Shown here: positions 60,955 through 64,000 of the stretch, one piece after another
Layout of the letters: the number at the start of each line of letters is the position of its first letter
Position numbering within the stretch: the first letter of the stretch is position 1
Assembly (NCBI GenBank): GCA_964463965.1
Contig: CAYXED010000001.1
Location: forward strand, 248,001 to 312,000
Direction: 5' to 3'
DNA: 64,000 bases
DNA from: UBA2166 sp964463965
GTDB lineage: Bacteria > Nitrospirota > Nitrospiria > Nitrospirales > UBA2166
Program-made: the position numbers and the translations under genes
Notes under the pieces: model-generated
What the model was told of the DNA's origin: nothing
Database searches by the model: none
The model's input: only the letters and a program-made list of their open reading frames with translations

Positions 60955-63660
60955 TTACGCTGCTGGTGCCGATTGATGAAAAACAACCGAGCGACGAACA
61001 TCTTCTAAAAGCCTTTCCTGAATTGCTTGTAACAAGGATGGATCCAGAACTTTCTGGCCCAAAGCATCAGAAACATACAGGACATCAACCACTTGATCTA
61101 ATTTTGTAGAAATTTTTGCCGAATGAACAGAGAGCCCCATCTCAGATACCGCATTAGTAATTACATACAACAACCCCTGACGATCATCCGCAAAAATATC
61201 AATAATAGTGAAGTAGTCAGAAGAATCATTATCAATTTCCACTTTCGGATCCTCCCCACTCGTAGGCAACATACGAACCCCAGAACGGAAATTGTCTTTT
61301 GCGAGCAATGTTTCTAAAGAAACGCTTCCTGTAAGAACCCTAACAATTGTTGATCGAATCTCCTGCAATCGATAGACAGGAACATCCCCAACAAAACCAG
61401 AATCCACTACACGCAACTGATCAATCACCAGGTGATCTAAGCGCGTTGTAATCCGTGCACCTAATACCTGTAGACCGCTGACCGCCATCGCACCAGCAAT
61501 TTTCGTGAAAATATTGGGCACTAGATTATCAAATGCATAGACCGTAATATCAATATGCTCTTTCTCCTGATCAAAGCTGACCTTTGCTTCTACCCCTCCA
61601 TCCTCAAGAATTGCAATCGCTTCAAGATGAGACATAATTATCTCATGTGGGGTAGAAAGCAAATACGCAACAGGCGTAACCCTGGTTTGAACCTCCACCC
61701 ATTTTTTCCAATCTTCTTCACCAACTTTAGAGCTAACCTTTGCCCACCAAGCAGGAACAATTTTAAGTAGTCTGTCCTCAATACGTCGAACTGGTTTTGA
61801 GTCTCGATCTTCAGGCACAGCAGTCGGTCCAGCGACAGTATCAAGAGTTCGAATAAACAGTTCAGCAAGCAAGTCTCTTTTCCAAGTGGTCAATGTTTCA
61901 GGACCAACAGCTGCAATATCTGCTGCAGTCAAAACATAAAGCATTTTTAGTACTTCTGGTGTACCTACTTGTTTGGAAAATTTTTGGATAACCTTGGGAT
62001 CCGAAAGATCTCGCCGCTGTGCAATGTGAGACATGCGAAGATGATTTTCCACTAAAAAAACCAACAAAGCCATCTCACGATTATTTAGTCCAAGCCTTTG
62101 CGAAGCTGCGCGGGCAATTCCTCCGCCAATCACACTATGGTCTCCCTTTTTCCCTTTTCCAAGGTCATGCAAAAGCAACGCGAGATGAAGCAAGTCTTTA
62201 CGTCGAATTTCACGATACACCCGAGAGAGGCTTGCTCGCTCCCGCAACTCAGAGTTCGTATCAGAAAATCCTTGTGCACATGCCACAGCTTCCAAGGTAT
62301 GGGCATCAACAGTGTACTTATGATATTGATTGAACTGCATTAGCCCTCGTGCCGATCCAAACGCAGGAATCATTTTCTCTAATAAATGCACCCTATGCAT
62401 CAAGTTCAGAACTCCAACGATCTTATGAGGGCCAGAGAGAATGTGAAGAAACATCTCATTAACCATAGGATCCATAAATTGTTCCTGCATCATACCGTCA
62501 ATTTGAATATGTAACTCTTCAAGAAGATCATCATCAATAGAAATTTTTTCTTTGACAGAGAGAAAAAACAATCTCATGAGTAGCACACCACTTCTCATAA
62601 CCTCACCATGATACGCTGGATCAATTGTCAATCGACAATTCCTCACCAAAAACCCTCTCTCTGGTCGCTTTGAAGGAAATAGACTGGCAAAACGGTCCCA
62701 TACAGAAGGAATGCGGCAGCGTTTTACAAAACGCTCACTAATATCAGCCACTGCCGTTGTGTGCCTATAGTACTGCTGCATAAAACGCTCAACACCTCGT
62801 AAGTGAGGTTCGTCAGAAAAATTAAATTTTTCCGCAAGGCGAATTTGCTCATCAAAAGTAAGAATATCCTGTGGTGAACCAGCATGGAAATGCAACTCTG
62901 CCCTCACTCGACTCAAAAACTCTCTGGCACTAATCAAGGCCTTAAAATCACGATTGGACAAGAACGCCTTGCAATGAAGGTCCTCTAGCGTCGCAATACT
63001 ATATCTTGCCAACGCAGCCCATTGAACAAAATGCAAATCCCTGAGTCCACCTTTACTTCGCTTAATATCAGGCTCAAGCATATAAACTGATGTTCCATAA
63101 CGATCGTACTCGCGATATCGCTCTTCGATTTTTCCAAGCAAAAATTCGTTTACATGGCGCCTCACAACCTGCTTCCCAAACTTTTCGTGAAAATCTCTGA
63201 AGAGTGAAGCACTTCCAATCAGAAAACGGGCTTCCATCAATGCAGTTTTAGCAGACAAATCAGATTTTCCCAGCGCAATACAATCATCGATGGTTCGAAC
63301 ACTATGCCCAACCTGAAAACCAACATCCCAGATATTCCGAAATAGTTCAGCAGAAAACTTATGAACGCTATCAACTGGCTTACCACGATTTAAAACCATA
63401 AGATCAATATCAGAGTGCGGAGACATTTCAGCACGCCCAAAGCCTCCTAACGCAACAATACTGATACGCTCGGAGAGTTGATGGTCCACACCCACATCCA
63501 AGCCTTCTAGAGTAACTCTATATAACTGAGCAATAGTATTTTCAGCGAGCGCAAGCAAAGAGGAAGACACAGCCTGACCTGTTGCCCCCGCCTGATGGGC
63601 TGCTCGAATTGCAGCGCGCTTTTCGAGAATCTGTTCTTTAAGGGAGGTAATTAAAACCAC
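60955..63660 (-). CDS. glnD: GlnD, PII uridylyltransferase / uridylyl-removing enzyme
   Basis: 901 residues in the standard order. The nucleotidyltransferase domain has GGFGRAEMSPHSDIDLMVL near residue 70. A helical region follows, then the HD domain with LALLLHDLGKGKKGDHS near 470, and two C-terminal ACT domains (about 690-770 and 795-880). GlnD uridylylates PII at low glutamine and reverses this when glutamine is high. All recognisable motifs are intact. The gene is 13 bases after glnB and is followed by glnA, forming a full nitrogen-sensing cassette. Confidence 0.95.
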   Translation of the reverse strand: MVLITSLKEQILEKRAAIRAAHQAGATGQAVSSSLLALAENTIAQLYRVTLEGLDVGVDHQLSERISIVALGGFGRAEMSPHSDIDLMVLNRGKPVDSVHKFSAELFRNIWDVGFQVGHSVRTIDDCIALGKSDLSAKTALMEARFLIGSASLFRDFHEKFGKQVVRRHVNEFLLGKIEERYREYDRYGTSVYMLEPDIKRSKGGLRDLHFVQWAALARYSIATLEDLHCKAFLSNRDFKALISAREFLSRVRAELHFHAGSPQDILTFDEQIRLAEKFNFSDEPHLRGVERFMQQYYRHTTAVADISERFVKRCRIPSVWDRFASLFPSKRPERGFLVRNCRLTIDPAYHGEVMRSGVLLMRLFFLSVKEKISIDDDLLEELHIQIDGMMQEQFMDPMVNEMFLHILSGPHKIVGVLNLMHRVHLLEKMIPAFGSARGLMQFNQYHKYTVDAHTLEAVACAQGFSDTNSELRERASLSRVYREIRRKDLLHLALLLHDLGKGKKGDHSVIGGGIARAASQRLGLNNREMALLVFLVENHLRMSHIAQRRDLSDPKVIQKFSKQVGTPEVLKMLYVLTAADIAAVGPETLTTWKRDLLAELFIRTLDTVAGPTAVPEDRDSKPVRRIEDRLLKIVPAWWAKVSSKVGEEDWKKWVEVQTRVTPVAYLLSTPHEIIMSHLEAIAILEDGGVEAKVSFDQEKEHIDITVYAFDNLVPNIFTKIAGAMAVSGLQVLGARITTRLDHLVIDQLRVVDSGFVGDVPVYRLQEIRSTIVRVLTGSVSLETLLAKDNFRSGVRMLPTSGEDPKVEIDNDSSDYFTIIDIFADDRQGLLYVITNAVSEMGLSVHSAKISTKLDQVVDVLYVSDALGQKVLDPSLLQAIQERLLEDVRRSVVFHQSAPAA

Positions 63661-63673
63661 GGCATGCCACTAG

Positions 63674-64000
63674 TTATAGGGCATTCGAACCGGTCTCTCC
63701 AGTCCTTACACGCACGGTCTCTTGCAAATCAGTGACAAAAACCTTGCCGTCACCAATAGTCCCCGTTTTTGCTGCGCGGACGATAGCATCAACTACCGCT
63801 TGCACCTTCTCATCAGGAACAGCCACCTCAAGCCGAGTCTTTGGAACAAACTCAATGGTATATTCTGTACCTCGGTACGTTTCTTTATGCCCCTTTTGCC
63901 GCCCAAAACCTTTAACTTCTGAGACGGTCATACCATAGACATCGATGTCAACCAATGCCTCCTTCACCTCATCCAACTTAAATGGCTTGATAACAGCCTG
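63674..64000 (-). CDS. glnB: PII nitrogen regulatory protein (start cut by window edge)
   Basis: The leftward frame is open to the window edge, giving 108 codons. The first visible residues are QAVIKPFKLDEVKEALVD; by alignment to E. coli GlnB only about four N-terminal residues are missing. The T-loop has the uridylylation Tyr (Tyr51 equivalent) in RGTEYTIEF, and the B-loop TGTIGDGKVFV is intact. PII senses 2-oxoglutarate and ATP/ADP. It is followed by glnD and glnA in the same direction, the classical order. Confidence 0.96.
   Translation of the reverse strand, partial: QAVIKPFKLDEVKEALVDIDVYGMTVSEVKGFGRQKGHKETYRGTEYTIEFVPKTRLEVAVPDEKVQAVVDAIVRAAKTGTIGDGKVFVTDLQETVRVRTGETGSNAL

Noticed and set aside
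1..64000. CRISPR arrays, tRNA/rRNA genes, insertion sequences or prophage
   Set aside because: No regularly spaced direct repeats, no cloverleaf with a GTTCGAATCC-type arm, no transposase or phage structural gene was seen anywhere in the window.

Overview
The window reads as a chromosomal segment of a Gram-negative bacterium of moderate-to-low GC (roughly 42-45% by eye). It has no rRNA, tRNA, phage, transposon or CRISPR. The envelope genes (MreBCD, Slt, Wza/Wzz, lipoproteins, a SurA-like chaperone) require an outer membrane. A five-subunit 2-oxoacid:ferredoxin oxidoreductase, a multi-copy PCP_red-domain protein, the rny-ymdB-xseAB-tlyA block and the glnB-glnD-glnA cluster together resemble Nitrospirota, Nitrospinota or other deep 'deltaproteobacteria-like' lineages. 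That placement is inference from gene content; there is no marker here that settles it.

Layout. 1-3.3 kb: 3' part of hflK, a divergent intergenic region with a good promoter and a candidate structured RNA leading into a 2-hydroxyacid dehydrogenase gene, then small membrane and zinc-ribbon proteins. 3.3-7.5 kb: leftward operon for the oxidoreductase (beta, gamma, ferredoxin, epsilon, alpha). 7.8-8.4 kb: an MTHFR C-terminal-type zinc protein overlapping queF. 8.4-15.1 kb: Wzz and Wza-like exopolysaccharide export genes, then trpF-trpB-trpA with a small lipoprotein. 15.3-24 kb: a TlpA-type thioredoxin, secA, a phosphohexomutase, a UDP-sugar dehydrogenase, cutA and a nucleotide-sugar epimerase. 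23.9-29.9 kb: tlyA, xseB, xseA, ymdB, rny, a 503-base non-coding gap that may hold 6S RNA, zapA and a ZapB-like protein.

30-45.6 kb: slt, the rightward pair rlmN-larE, then leftward Fo ATP synthase genes (atpI, B, E, F), topA, rng and the rod-shape cluster mreB-mreC-mreD-mrdA-rodA. 45.8-50.2 kb: a SurA-N chaperone-like protein, a HEAT-repeat protein, a SCO1 copper chaperone and two tandemly duplicated lamin-tail lipoproteins. 50.2-53.8 kb: an M24 peptidase, archease, the RNA ligase RtcB and a cupin (RNA repair or tRNA splicing-type module). 53.8-64 kb: an SDR, a tiny membrane protein, then a long leftward series running from glnB, glnD and glnA through a hypothetical gene, hemD, an M23 peptidase and a hypothetical gene to a four-domain PCP_red protein.

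Functionally the window combines central carbon metabolism (low-potential 2-oxoacid oxidoreductase, compatible with reductive CO2 fixation), nitrogen sensing and assimilation (PII, GlnD, GS), cell-wall elongation and division, surface polysaccharide, and nucleic-acid processing. The least explained items are the candidate multi-branched RNA at 1034-1174, the PCP_red protein with its partner at 55.0-56.5 kb, the zapA-rny gap, and several perfect inverted repeats in short intergenic regions.
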